From positions 62,001 to 126,000 of the forward strand of contig CAVVPY010000006.1 of NCBI GenBank assembly GCA_963750295.1: 64,000 bases of DNA. Reading direction: 5' to 3'. Origin of the DNA: CAVVPY01 sp963750295 (GTDB lineage Bacteria > Actinomycetota > Actinomycetes > Mycobacteriales > Jatrophihabitantaceae). Under the pieces are notes generated by a model. The model ran no database searches and had not been told where the DNA came from. It saw nothing but the letters and a program-made list of their open reading frames with translations. Positions 53,972 to 62,765 of this stretch are shown in pieces (within the stretch, counting starts at the first letter, position 1; every line of letters starts with the position of its first letter). The translations under genes were made by a program, and so were the position numbers.

Positions 53972-54786
53972 AGGCGAAGACCCGGCGCATCGCCACCGTC
54001 GCGCACCCGGTGATGCTGGCCGCCCGCCCGCTCCGGCTGGCCGAGCCACTGCTCGTACTCGGCTGGCACCGTGTCGACCGGATCGGCGGTGGCGTCTCGA
54101 CCCGTCACGATGTGTTCGAGGGTCAGCTCGACGCGCTCGAGGACTGGGGCGCTGCCGTGCTTCCGCTCGAGGAGGCGTTGCGGCTGCTCGAGGCCGGGCG
54201 GCTGCCTAAACGGGCCGTGTGCCTCACCTTCGACGACGGCTACACCAGCGTGATCGACACGGTGTGGCCGATGCTGTGCAAGCGGCACTTCCCGGCGACG
54301 TTCTACGTGGTGACCGACTACCTGGACGGCACCCGGTACTTCGAGTGGGACGCGGACGGTGCGAGCGATCCGCGCGCGCACCTGGTCACCGCCGACGCCG
54401 TGCGCGAGGTGCATCGGGACGGGATGGCGATCGGCTCGCACACCGCGACCCACCCGTGGTTGCCGCACCTGAGTCCCCACCAGGTGGACGACGAGCTGCG
54501 CCGCTCGCGCGAGGGCCTCGAAGACCTGCTCGGCGCACGCGTGGACTCGCTGGCCTACCCGAAGGGAGGTTGGTCGCGGCTGGTGCGCGACGCGGCCGCC
54601 CGCGCCGGGTACCTCTCAGCCGTGACGACCGACCGTGGCGTCAACTCCCGGCGTCGCGATCACCTGCTGTTGCGCCGCACCCTCGTCCCTGACTCGGTGG
54701 ACGACTTCCGGCTCGTTCTCGACGGCGCGTATGACTGGCTGCGCCCGCTCGACCGGTGGCGGATCCGCAAGGGCCCGGTCTGGTGA
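53968..54786 (+). CDS. Polysaccharide deacetylase (NodB/CE4 family)
   Basis: 272 residues. NodB motif 1 is LTFDDGY (catalytic base Asp and metal Asp) and motif 2 is SHTATH (metal His pair). Later motifs include LAYPKGGWSRLVRDAAARAGY. The N-terminal basic stretch and a hydrophobic segment around residues 12-30 could anchor it at the membrane. ATG 53968 follows AGGAGCGGG and overlaps the flippase stop. It removes N-acetyl groups from hexosamines of the exported glycan. Its stop overlaps the next GTG. Confidence 0.9.
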   Translation: MKAKTRRIATVAHPVMLAARPLRLAEPLLVLGWHRVDRIGGGVSTRHDVFEGQLDALEDWGAAVLPLEEALRLLEAGRLPKRAVCLTFDDGYTSVIDTVWPMLCKRHFPATFYVVTDYLDGTRYFEWDADGASDPRAHLVTADAVREVHRDGMAIGSHTATHPWLPHLSPHQVDDELRRSREGLEDLLGARVDSLAYPKGGWSRLVRDAAARAGYLSAVTTDRGVNSRRRDHLLLRRTLVPDSVDDFRLVLDGAYDWLRPLDRWRIRKGPVW

Positions 54787-56234
54787 GGCCCGCGCGGAAC
54801 TCGCGGACGGGTATCTCGGGCAGCATGCAGTGGCGCAACGCGGTGAACCGCCACATCGTCGTCCGCGTCGTGGTGCTCGTGGTGCCGGTCGTGCTCGCGA
54901 TGGTGCTCGCTCGCCCACTCGTCGGCGCGCCGGTGAACACGCTGGCCGCCATCATCGGCGTGGCCGTCGTCGTCCTGCTGCTCGCCCGAGTCGAGTTGGC
55001 CGTCCTGCTGTTCGTCGCGGTCGAACCGTTCGAGGACTACGTGCGCAGCCTCAGCGGCTCGGCCGTGAAGGGCCTGGGTCTCGTGCTGGTGGCGGCGTGG
55101 CTGATCCGCATCGCCTCCCCGAACCGCGAGGACGGGCTGCCGCTCCCGCGCGATCGCCGGACCCGGCCGCGGGGGACGGGGCTCGCGCACCCGGTCGCGC
55201 TGTCCGGCGTCGCCCTCGTGGCCGTGGTGCTGGCCGCCACCGTGATGCACTCCAACGGCTCGGACGGTACGGAGACCCTGACACGCTACCTGTCCTTCCT
55301 CGGTGCCTTGATCGTCATCATCGACACCCTGTACCGGGGACTGTCCGTCGCCGTGGTGGCCAGAGTCTTCGTCACGTCCTGCACGGTCGCGGCCGCGGTC
55401 GGCCTGGTGAACTTCTTCGGCGGCGCGACGCGGGTCACTGGGCCGCTCACCGATCCGAACGACTTCGCGTTCTTCATGGTCGCCGCCCTGCCGCTGGCTC
55501 TCGTGCTGCGCCGCCTGTCCCGCCGCCCGATCCTCTGGGACCTTGCCGCGGTGCTGATCGGTGCGGCAATGGCGGCGACACTGTCCCGAGGTGCGTTGCT
55601 CGCTGTGGTGGCGATGCTCACGTACGCAGTGGTCGCCGGCGTCGTCCGGGCGCGCGTCGTGGGCGGGATGGTGGCGGGCGTGATCGTCATCGGGGCCGTG
55701 GTGGCGATCGCCAATCCGACGCTGCTCAACACCAGCCTGCATGAGAAGAGCTTCGTTGCCACGCAGAACGTCGACGATCGGCTCAAGCGCTGGACGGTGG
55801 CGGCCGAGATGACGGCGGACTACCCCCTGCTCGGCACCGGCCCGGGCGGGTTCAAGACGAACTACGAGCGTTATGTCGCTGGTGACCTGAGCAATCTCAC
55901 CCATCAGCTCGACGTGGCGCACGAGACCTATCTCGAGGTCTCCAGCGAGCTCGGCCTGCTCGGCCTGGCTGCGTTCCTCGGCGTGCTCGGCAGCGGGTTC
56001 GCCGGTGCCTACCGCCGGACCAAGCGGCCGGACGCCGATCAGTGGCTCGCCGGCGGCGTCTGCGCGAGCCTCATCGGTGCCGTGGTCGCGGCCGCCTTCC
56101 TGACCGAGCAGTACTACCTGCCATTGTGGTTGCTCGCCGCGCTCGGTGCGGCCATGGACCCCAGATACCGCGGCGATCCGGTCGCGGACACCGACCTCGC
56201 GCTGGCGAGAGCCGACGGAAGGAAACAAGGGTGA
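54783..56234 (+). CDS. O-antigen ligase/polymerase-like membrane protein (second copy)
   Basis: About 483 residues from GTG 54783; ATG 54825 also has support. About 11-12 transmembrane helices. The Wzy_C signature is VTGPLTDPNDFAFFMVAALPLALVL, then GAAMAATLSRGALLAVVAML (conserved Ser-Arg-Gly). The extracytoplasmic loop with RWTVAAEMTADYPLLGTGPGGFKTNY and AHETYLEVSSELGLLGL is diagnostic. It polymerises or transfers lipid-linked oligosaccharides outside the membrane. Overlapping starts and stops tie it to the deacetylase and to the Wzz-like gene that follows. Confidence 0.88.
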   Translation: MRPARNSRTGISGSMQWRNAVNRHIVVRVVVLVVPVVLAMVLARPLVGAPVNTLAAIIGVAVVVLLLARVELAVLLFVAVEPFEDYVRSLSGSAVKGLGLVLVAAWLIRIASPNREDGLPLPRDRRTRPRGTGLAHPVALSGVALVAVVLAATVMHSNGSDGTETLTRYLSFLGALIVIIDTLYRGLSVAVVARVFVTSCTVAAAVGLVNFFGGATRVTGPLTDPNDFAFFMVAALPLALVLRRLSRRPILWDLAAVLIGAAMAATLSRGALLAVVAMLTYAVVAGVVRARVVGGMVAGVIVIGAVVAIANPTLLNTSLHEKSFVATQNVDDRLKRWTVAAEMTADYPLLGTGPGGFKTNYERYVAGDLSNLTHQLDVAHETYLEVSSELGLLGLAAFLGVLGSGFAGAYRRTKRPDADQWLAGGVCASLIGAVVAAAFLTEQYYLPLWLLAALGAAMDPRYRGDPVADTDLALARADGRKQG

Positions 56235-57502
56235 ACGGACGGTCGTTTCTCGTAGCACTGTGGCGAAGGCGGTGGCCTGCGCTTCTGGTGCTGGTGGTCG
56301 AGATGGCGGCTGTGGTCGTCTGGCTCGCTCTCGCGCCCAAGCAGTACCGCGCGGTCGCGACGATCACGGTGACGCCGAGCGCGCCGCTGCTGCAGTCGCC
56401 CGGCAACTTCGAACAGCTCGAGACCACGCTGGCGGCGATCGTGAACTCCCGTCCGGTGCTCGAGCGGGTGTCCGCGCTGCTCGACGGCCAGCGCAGTGTC
56501 GACGTGCTGCAGACCGAGGTCAAGGGCACCCTGGCCACCGGGACGCTGCTCATCCAGATCGAGGTCCAGGACGAGGATCCGACCCTCGCTGCGAAGATCG
56601 CGAACACCACGGCCGACGAGCTGCCGAAGTTCGATCCCAGCGGCGGGCTGTTCCTGTTCGCCGACGCCGGGCGGGCGACCAAGCCGACGACGTTCACCTC
56701 GCCGAACGTGAAGGTCGTGCTGCTCGCGGGTCTCGGCCTCGGGCTGCTGCTCGCGGTGGCCACCGCGTTGATCCGCGAGTCGGCGGTCGGGACGGTCGAC
56801 AACGAGGACGCGCTGCACGACACGGTCGGGACGGAGGTGCTCGGCCAGTTGTCGCGGCCGGCCGATGTGTCGGCTCTGCCGGTCCTCGAACCTGGCAGCG
56901 AGTTCGTCGTGGAGTTCCGCGCGTTGCGGGTGGCGCTGGAGTTCGCGAGCAGCGAGCAGCCCGCGCGGACCGTCGTCCTCACGACCGCCGTGCCGGACAC
57001 CGCCGAAGGCTGGCTGGGCGTGAACCTCGCGGTCGCGCTCGCTGACGTGGAGCACCGCGTGCTGCTCATCGACGCCGACTTCCGCAAGCGGCCGCGGCAT
57101 CCGGCGCTGAACATGCCGGACCGTCCCGGCCTCGGCGAGGTGCTGCGCGAGCGGGCGTCGCTCGAGAGCGCGATCGTCGACGGACCGGTCGACGGCATGA
57201 AGGTGCTGCCGATCGGTGACGTCGGGGACGCGTCGGCCGCGACCCTGGTCGAGCTCCGGTTCCACCGGCTCGTGGCCGAGGTCGACGAGGACTTCGACAT
57301 CGTGCTCGTGCTCGCCTCGCCGCCGACCGAGTCCGAGGACGCCCGGGTGATGGCCGTGGGTGGCTGCCTGGTGCTGACCGTCCCGAGCGGGCGCGTCCGC
57401 GCCAAGTCGCTGCGCAGGCTCGTGACGACCATGCAGCGGGTGAACATCCGGATCCTCGGCACGGTGCTGCTGGCTCCGAGCCGTCGGCGCACGATGATCT
57501 GA
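56231..57502 (+). CDS. Wzz/Wzc-like co-polymerase with degenerate (pseudo)kinase domain
   Basis: 423 residues. There is a Wzz-type N-terminal helix at residues 14-34, an extracytoplasmic region (SPGNFEQLETTLAAIVNSR), and a second helix at 162-182. The cytoplasmic part follows the BY-kinase layout (EFRALRVALEFAS ... VVLTTAVPD). The P-loop, however, reads TTAVPDTAEGWLGVN and lacks the Gly-Lys-Thr/Ser. Walker A' LLIDADFRKRP is retained. The C terminus ends RRRTMI without any Tyr cluster. It therefore probably cannot phosphorylate but may still control chain length or bind the active paralogue. GTG 56231 overlaps the previous stop. Confidence 0.85.
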   Translation: MNGRSFLVALWRRRWPALLVLVVEMAAVVVWLALAPKQYRAVATITVTPSAPLLQSPGNFEQLETTLAAIVNSRPVLERVSALLDGQRSVDVLQTEVKGTLATGTLLIQIEVQDEDPTLAAKIANTTADELPKFDPSGGLFLFADAGRATKPTTFTSPNVKVVLLAGLGLGLLLAVATALIRESAVGTVDNEDALHDTVGTEVLGQLSRPADVSALPVLEPGSEFVVEFRALRVALEFASSEQPARTVVLTTAVPDTAEGWLGVNLAVALADVEHRVLLIDADFRKRPRHPALNMPDRPGLGEVLRERASLESAIVDGPVDGMKVLPIGDVGDASAATLVELRFHRLVAEVDEDFDIVLVLASPPTESEDARVMAVGGCLVLTVPSGRVRAKSLRRLVTTMQRVNIRILGTVLLAPSRRRTMI

Positions 57503-57508
57503 GCGTCG

Positions 57509-58609
57509 GTGCGCGTCCTGCACGTCTCCATGCCCACCACCGAGGGCGTGCCGACGGTGCTGATGTCCTACGTCAGCGACCAGGTGGGCCGGGGCTGGCC
57601 GGTTGCGGTCGCCTGCCCCGACGACGGCTGGCTCGCGGACGCCGCTGCAGCGGCGGGTGCGGACGTCCTGCCGTGGGCGGCGCGGCGCTCGCCCGGCCCG
57701 GGAACGGCCGGCGAGCTACGCCGCCTGGCCACCCTGGTCCGCGACTGGGCGCCGGACCTGGTGCACCTGCACAGTGCCAAAGCCGGGCTGGCCGGCCGGG
57801 CAGCGGTGCGCGGGCGCGTCCCGACGGTGTTCCAGCCGCACGCGTGGTCCTTCCTGGCAGTGACCGGGCCGGTTCGGGCGGCGACGGTGGCTTGGGAACG
57901 CTGGGCCGCCCGCTGGACCGGCGCATTCGTCTGGGTCAGTGAGCAGGAGCGGCTGGCCGGCGTCCAGCACGGCGTGCGCGGCTCGGGCTGGGTGGTCCCG
58001 AACGGTGTCGACGTGGCTCGGTTCTCGGCCGCTGACGGGGCCGACCGCGTCGCAGCCCGCGCGCGGCTCGGACTCGGCTCCGAGCCGCTGGCCGTATGCG
58101 TCGGGCGGATCAGCGTGCAGAAGGGGCAGCGCGACCTGCTCGACGCGTGGCCGGCGGTCCGGCGGGCGGTCACGTCCGCGTCGGTCGTGTTCGTCGGCGA
58201 CGGCCCCGACCGGGCGGAACTGGAGACGCACGCCGGGCCGGGAGTGAGCTTCGCGGGCAACAGGTCCGACGTGCCCGACTGGCTGGCAGCCGCGAACGTG
58301 GTCGTCGCTGCCTCGCGGTGGGAGGGGATGGCACTGGCTCCGCTCGAGGCGATGGCCCGCGCACGATACGTCGTGGCCACCGATGTGGCGGGGATCGCGG
58401 AGTCGGTGCCGCCGTCGTGCGGCTCGGTCGTCCCGGCCGGCTCGCAGCAGCAGCTGGTCGCGGCGCTGGCCCGCGCGCTGGCTGACCCCGAGGCGAGTGA
58501 CGCAGCCGGCCGCCAGGGGCGGGAGCACGTCGCGGCGCACCACGATGCGGCCGCTGCGGCCGCAACCGTGGCTAGTGGTTACGCATCCCTCGTGCGCCCG
58601 CGCGACTGA
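57509..58609 (+). CDS. Glycosyltransferase family 4 protein
   Basis: 366 residues, GT-B fold. The N-terminal domain MRVLHVSMPTTEGVPTVLMSYVSDQ carries the Gly-rich loop; VHLHSAKAGLAGRAAVRG follows. The donor domain has VPNGVDVARFS, AVCVGRISVQKGQRDLLDAW, VVFVGDGPDRAELE and the EX7E motif as EGMALAPLEAMARARYVVATD. GTG 57509 starts 6 bases after the Wzz-like gene. Its 3' end overlaps the convergent sugar transferase by 38 bases. Confidence 0.9.
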   Translation: MRVLHVSMPTTEGVPTVLMSYVSDQVGRGWPVAVACPDDGWLADAAAAAGADVLPWAARRSPGPGTAGELRRLATLVRDWAPDLVHLHSAKAGLAGRAAVRGRVPTVFQPHAWSFLAVTGPVRAATVAWERWAARWTGAFVWVSEQERLAGVQHGVRGSGWVVPNGVDVARFSAADGADRVAARARLGLGSEPLAVCVGRISVQKGQRDLLDAWPAVRRAVTSASVVFVGDGPDRAELETHAGPGVSFAGNRSDVPDWLAAANVVVAASRWEGMALAPLEAMARARYVVATDVAGIAESVPPSCGSVVPAGSQQQLVAALARALADPEASDAAGRQGREHVAAHHDAAAAAATVASGYASLVRPRD

Positions 58610-60193
58610 CCTCGGCCGCGGCCGCACGAGCGGCCACGATGCTCGTCTCGTCGCGCCGGAACAGCGTGCTCACCGTCCGCAGCATGATCTTGAAATCGGC
58701 CCACAGCGACCAGTTGTCGATGTAGTAGTTGTCGAAGGTCACGCGTTCGTCGATCGAGGTGTCACCACGCAGGCCGTTGACCTGGGCCAGACCCGTCAAC
58801 CCGACCGGCGCGCGATGGCGGTCGCTGTAGCGGCGTACCGCCTCACCGAAGGTGCGAACGAAGTGGGGGCGCTCGGGCCGTGGGCCGACGATGCTCATGT
58901 CCCCGCGGAGCACGTTGACCAACTGAGGTGCTTCGTCCAGGCCGGTACGGCGCAGGAACCGCCCGACCCGGCCGATGCGGTCGTCACCGTCGATGGACCA
59001 GCGGGTCGAGCCCTCGCTCTCGTCGACCGGACGCATCGACCGGAACTTGTAGAGCGTGAACGGCTTGCCGTTTCGCCCGACGCGGGTCTGCCGGAAGATC
59101 ACCCCCGGACCGGATTCGAGCCGCACGGACAGGGCGCACAGCGCCAGGACGGGCGAGAGCACGGCGAGCCCGGCGCCGGCGATGGCGATGTCGGTGCCGC
59201 GCTTGATCAGCGAGTGCATCGGACGCAGCGGCCAGCGGCGCAACCGGACGAGCGGCACGCCCCAGATGACCTCGCAGTGCGTGCGCCGGTCGGCGCCGTA
59301 CAACTCGAAGAAGCGCGGCACGACGAAAACCTGGCAGTCCTGCCGCACGCAGGCACGCACCACCCGGACGACCTGGGCGTCCGGGGCGCTGCTGAAGGCG
59401 AAGATGATGTCGTTGACGGCATGCTTGTGCATCACCTCGGGCAGCTTCTCCAGGCCGCCGAGGATGGGCAGCGGAAGGACGGAGTCACGGTAGGTGGGCT
59501 CGGGGTCGATGAATCCGACCGGGTTCAGCCCGTACTCGGGGTGGGCGAGCAATCGCCGACGCGAGCCGCTCGCCCACTTCGCCCGTCCCGACGATGACCG
59601 ACCGGGTGCGACACCGTGCGGTTTCTGCGCAATTTACGGAAAATGGCATAAACGGTTCCGCGCAGCCCTACCAAAATGGTCAGTTGGGCCAGCGAGAAAA
59701 GGAAGCAGCCGCCGAAGGTCGGGGCAGCGTCACCGTGAACCGCCGAGGTCCCGAGAGCCGCCGCGCACCCCGCTAGGGCCACGACCACGCAGGCGGGGAT
59801 GTCTTCGAGCACCGACAGCTCCAGCCGGCTGCGATGCAGGTCCATCCGCTGCGCGACGATCAGTGCCACCACGCACACGATGATCAAGGTGGCCGGGAAC
59901 GGCCCGGCCGGCGCCAGCAGCCAGGCAGACCCCACCGCGGCCACAGTGATCAGGGTGAGAATCGCGCCGACCCGCCAGCGCCACCAGGACAGCCGACCGG
60001 ACACCGAGGCTTCGGCGGCGATGCCGTCGATGACGGCCTGATCGGTCTGCCGCGCGACCGAGTCGATCGCGGTTTCCAGGACCGCGCGTGCGGCGGTCAG
60101 GATCTCTAGGTTGCGTGCCGTCGCCGGCAGCGCCACTGGTAGAGCGAGTGGCGACCGTCCGGAGCGAGCGGGGTCTCGCTGGTCGGGGATCAC
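58572..60193 (-). CDS. Undecaprenyl-phosphate sugar phosphotransferase (WbaP/CpsE-type; two 1-base insertions)
   Basis: Initiating enzyme that loads a sugar-1-phosphate onto the lipid carrier. The N-terminal part from GTG 60193 (AAGGA site) contains four hydrophobic helices (about residues 72-165) and ends VYAIFRKLRRNRTVSHPV. Two extra bases near 59610 and 59553 break the Rossmann-like middle domain (VIVGTGEVGERLASA, then LAHPEYGLNPVGFID). The catalytic bacterial sugar transferase domain is intact: membrane helix KRGTDIAIAGAGLAVLSPVLAL, FRQTRVGRNGKPFTLYKFRSM, RRTGLDEAPQLVNVLRGDMSIVGPRPE and GLTGLAQVNGLRG. About 540 residues. Confidence 0.88.
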
Positions 60194-60411
60194 TTGGTCC
60201 TTCTTTGGGCCATTTACGGGGTGAATGTTCTAGTACGTGGGCGGTTGGCTCGTGTTGATCCTTTGTCTTTCGGTAGGCTTCCCACATCTGCTGGGGATAA
60301 CACTATGACAAGGCTCCCCAATCGCCCGACGCGCATGACTAAACTTGACAGAATTTTGATGTAACGTTCGCGTTTCGAGTAGTTCTGCCCTACGATCGGT
60401 CTACCCAGCAT

Positions 60412-60437
60412 CGGTCGGCCGCAACCGCGGCCGACCG
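60412..60437 (+). promoter_or_regulatory. Perfect 11-bp hairpin in the 5' region of the gene at 60466
   Basis: CGGTCGGCCGC (60412-60422), loop AACC, GCGGCCGACCG (60427-60437). It ends 28 bases before the next start codon. A TTGACA hexamer at 60345-60350 could be a -35 box, but no good -10 is seen at the right distance. The hairpin could be a 5'-UTR structure, an attenuator or an operator. The 272-bp divergent gap is otherwise A/T-richer than its surroundings. Confidence 0.5.
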
Positions 60438-60465
60438 TGGCACGACTAGGTGGTGATCGGCGGGC

Positions 60466-60843
60466 ATGTCGACATACGGATCGTCAGAGCTGGCAGTGCT
60501 GCTATCCCATCTCAGCGCACCGCCTGCGCCACGAGGCGACGGGTCTCCGGAGTCCACGGCTACCACGCCCAGCGAGGCAATGGCGCTCTATTTTGTCGCT
60601 GCGCGCCTGGTCGAACTTCAGCTTGAGTTGATGGCGCGTGGCGGCGACGTTGATCTGAGCGAGCAGATGGCGACGACCCGCGAGGTGCTTGTCGGCACCC
60701 GGTCAGCGCTGATTACCGCCCTTGCTGCGACCGAGGCCATCGAGGGCCATACTGAGGTCCCGAACCCGACCGTGTCGGGTCCGCCCAACCTGCAGATCGT
60801 CGATGGCGGCCGCTCGCAGCGTAGGCGAGGCACGCGCGGCTGA
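60466..60843 (+). CDS. Small protein of unknown function
   Basis: 125 residues. A helical centre (EAMALYFVAARLVELQLELMARGGDV, then TREVLVGTRSALITALAATEAI) is flanked by a Pro/Thr/Ser-rich N-terminal segment and a basic tail ending RSQRRRGTRG. No signal peptide, membrane helix or known motif. ATG 60466 follows GGCGGGC. It is 24 bases before the next gene, so probably in the same transcript. Codon use is normal for the region, which supports it as a real gene. Confidence 0.6.
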   Translation: MSTYGSSELAVLLSHLSAPPAPRGDGSPESTATTPSEAMALYFVAARLVELQLELMARGGDVDLSEQMATTREVLVGTRSALITALAATEAIEGHTEVPNPTVSGPPNLQIVDGGRSQRRRGTRG

Positions 60844-60867
60844 CCACGTGGAAGTGCAGGTGAGTAG

Positions 60868-61737
60868 GTGAGTCAGACCCATTCCCGCGGACTCGATGTC
60901 GGAACCGGTTTCGCTCACCAGCTCGCCACCCGAACCCCGCATTCCTTCCCGCATGACCTCGTGGCGCTGCCCGCCCTCTCGCTGGAGTCGATCGCCGCGC
61001 TCGCGGACGCGATGCCGACGGACTCGGTCACCGTCGAAGGCGCCAAGAAGCCGCTCGTCTCCTCGGAGTACGTCCCTGCGTTCACCCGGCCGGGCGAAGC
61101 CGGCGACCGGATCCGGGCGATCGACGAGAACGACACCTGGATGACGTTGCTCAACATCGAGCAGGTGCCCGCGTACAAGCAGCTGATCGACGAGCACGTC
61201 GACGCACTGGCTCGGTCGGCGGGAATCGCGCCGCAATCGCTGCGTCGCCGCATGGGCTTCGTGTTCGTCAGCTCGCCGGGCTCGGTCACCCCGGCGCACT
61301 TCGACATCGAGCAGAGCCTGCTGATCCAGCTGCGCGGCGAACGCACGCTGACCTTCGGCAGGTTCGCCGACAGCAGCCAGCGCAACGACGAGGTGCGGCG
61401 GTACTGGGGCGGCTCGTTCGGACGGATCGAGGCGCTCCCGGTCAAGGCCGCCGACGTCGCACTCGGGCCGGGCAAGGCGGTCTACATCCCCCCGTACACC
61501 CCGCACTGGCTGCAGAACGGCGACGCCGCCTCGCTGTCGCTGACGATCACCTTCTTCAACGACGACAACGAGAACGAATCGCTCGTCCAGGCGTTCAACG
61601 AGAAGGTGCGCCGGCTGCGGGTGACACCCAAGCCCTACGGCCACCGGCCGCGGGTGGACCGCGCGAAGCTCGCCGTGATGCGCACCTACGGCGCGCTCCG
61701 CCGCCGGGTCAAGCCGGAGCGGTCGACCGGGCGCTGA
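60868..61737 (+). CDS. JmjC/cupin_8-like Fe(II)/2-oxoglutarate-type oxygenase
   Basis: 289 residues. A double-stranded beta helix with the iron motif in VTPAHFDIEQSLLIQLRGERTL (HxD), the downstream His in YIPPYTPHWLQNG, and SLSLTITFF as the final strand. The layout is that of bacterial transcription-factor-jumonji-like (cupin_8) hydroxylases. GTG 60868 is preceded by AGGTGAGTAGGT. Family members hydroxylate proteins or small molecules; the target here is unknown. The last 52 bases overlap the convergent acetyltransferase gene. Confidence 0.8.
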   Translation: MSQTHSRGLDVGTGFAHQLATRTPHSFPHDLVALPALSLESIAALADAMPTDSVTVEGAKKPLVSSEYVPAFTRPGEAGDRIRAIDENDTWMTLLNIEQVPAYKQLIDEHVDALARSAGIAPQSLRRRMGFVFVSSPGSVTPAHFDIEQSLLIQLRGERTLTFGRFADSSQRNDEVRRYWGGSFGRIEALPVKAADVALGPGKAVYIPPYTPHWLQNGDAASLSLTITFFNDDNENESLVQAFNEKVRRLRVTPKPYGHRPRVDRAKLAVMRTYGALRRRVKPERSTGR

Positions 61738-62765
61738 GCCCGTATCGCCGCCGCCACCGTGCGGTAGGCATGCAGCACCGCGAGCACGATCGTTGCCGCG
61801 AATCCGTGTGCCCCCTGCAGGCGGGACAGCATGCGCACCTGCTCGGCGTAGTGCCGCTTGTACGGCTCCTCACCACGCAGCAGGTCAGCCTCCGTGCAGC
61901 CGTGAGCAGCACCACGCTCGATCGTCGCGAGGTTGAGCAGCGTGCCGGCGTTGTCGTGCTCCCGATCGAGCGAGCGCGCGGTCTGGTACAGGCTGACTCG
62001 ACCGCACGAGGCGAAGACGATCGACACCGCGAGCGTGGACCGCGGGGTCGCCATCACCTCGACCCAGGCCTCACCGGCATCGACGCCGGCTGCCACGATG
62101 CGGCGCACCCGCGGCAGTTCCGCGAGCAGGTCGGCACGATCGCGGCGGGCGCGGTGCATCGTCGCGAAGCAGTCGAGCGCTGCGTCCAGACCGGACCGAT
62201 CGACCCGCGAGATCGTGGCGCCGGCCTCGTCGAAACGATGCCGCGCCCGCCGGACTGTCTTGCGGAACGACCGGGGACGCGAGGCGAGGTAAGCGCCGGC
62301 GGAGGTGGGCAGTGGCTGCCAGGGCGCGACCTCGGTGCCGGTGACCACCGCATGCGGCAGCCAGGCCGGTATCGCCGACCCTTCGGCCACCCCGTCGAGA
62401 TCGAACAGGCGCTGCCCGGGCCGTCCCGCCCACGCAGCCAGCGCCGCGCGAACCGCGAGACCGTCCCCGACCACATCGAGGTGGTCGGGGCACAGCGTGC
62501 CGCTGCCATGGAAGCGGTACACGGGAATGCCGAGCAACCGGTCGCGCTGCAACGCCAGGCCGCCGAGCAGCCGGTCACCGTCGACGACCAGCACGAAGAG
62601 GGGACGGTCCTCGGCGGTGCGCAGCCACCACGAGCGTAGGAAGGGTGAGGGGACGGGCATCGCGGCGACCAGGTCGTCCCACTGCTGCGTCCACCCGTCC
62701 AGCGAGGCGGTTTCGACGACGCGCGCCGCGCCTGTCGACATCACACCTGCCCTGGAATCAGTCAT
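61686..62765 (-). CDS. GNAT-fold acetyltransferase (CelD/BcsL, FemAB-like)
   Basis: 359 residues. Two GNAT-like halves. The N-terminal half has SPFLRSWWLRTAEDRPLFVLVVDGDRLLGGLAL and the C-terminal half is an Acetyltransf_6 domain with RSFRKTVRRARHRFDEAGATI, CFATMHRARRDRADLL, LAVSIVFASCGRVSLYQTARS and EADLLRGEEPYKRHYAE. This type is found in cellulose and other exopolysaccharide loci, where it acylates the polymer or links amino acids. ATG 62765 begins the conserved region. It is the last clear polysaccharide-related gene. Confidence 0.82.
   Translation of the reverse strand: MTDSRAGVMSTGAARVVETASLDGWTQQWDDLVAAMPVPSPFLRSWWLRTAEDRPLFVLVVDGDRLLGGLALQRDRLLGIPVYRFHGSGTLCPDHLDVVGDGLAVRAALAAWAGRPGQRLFDLDGVAEGSAIPAWLPHAVVTGTEVAPWQPLPTSAGAYLASRPRSFRKTVRRARHRFDEAGATISRVDRSGLDAALDCFATMHRARRDRADLLAELPRVRRIVAAGVDAGEAWVEVMATPRSTLAVSIVFASCGRVSLYQTARSLDREHDNAGTLLNLATIERGAAHGCTEADLLRGEEPYKRHYAEQVRMLSRLQGAHGFAATIVLAVLHAYRTVAAAIRAQRPVDRSGLTRRRSAP

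Noticed and set aside
54660..56258. A 532-codon minus-strand frame opposite the second polymerase gene
   Set aside because: Composition is of the His/Asp/Arg/Gln shadow type. The plus strand encodes a coherent polytopic membrane protein coupled to its neighbours.
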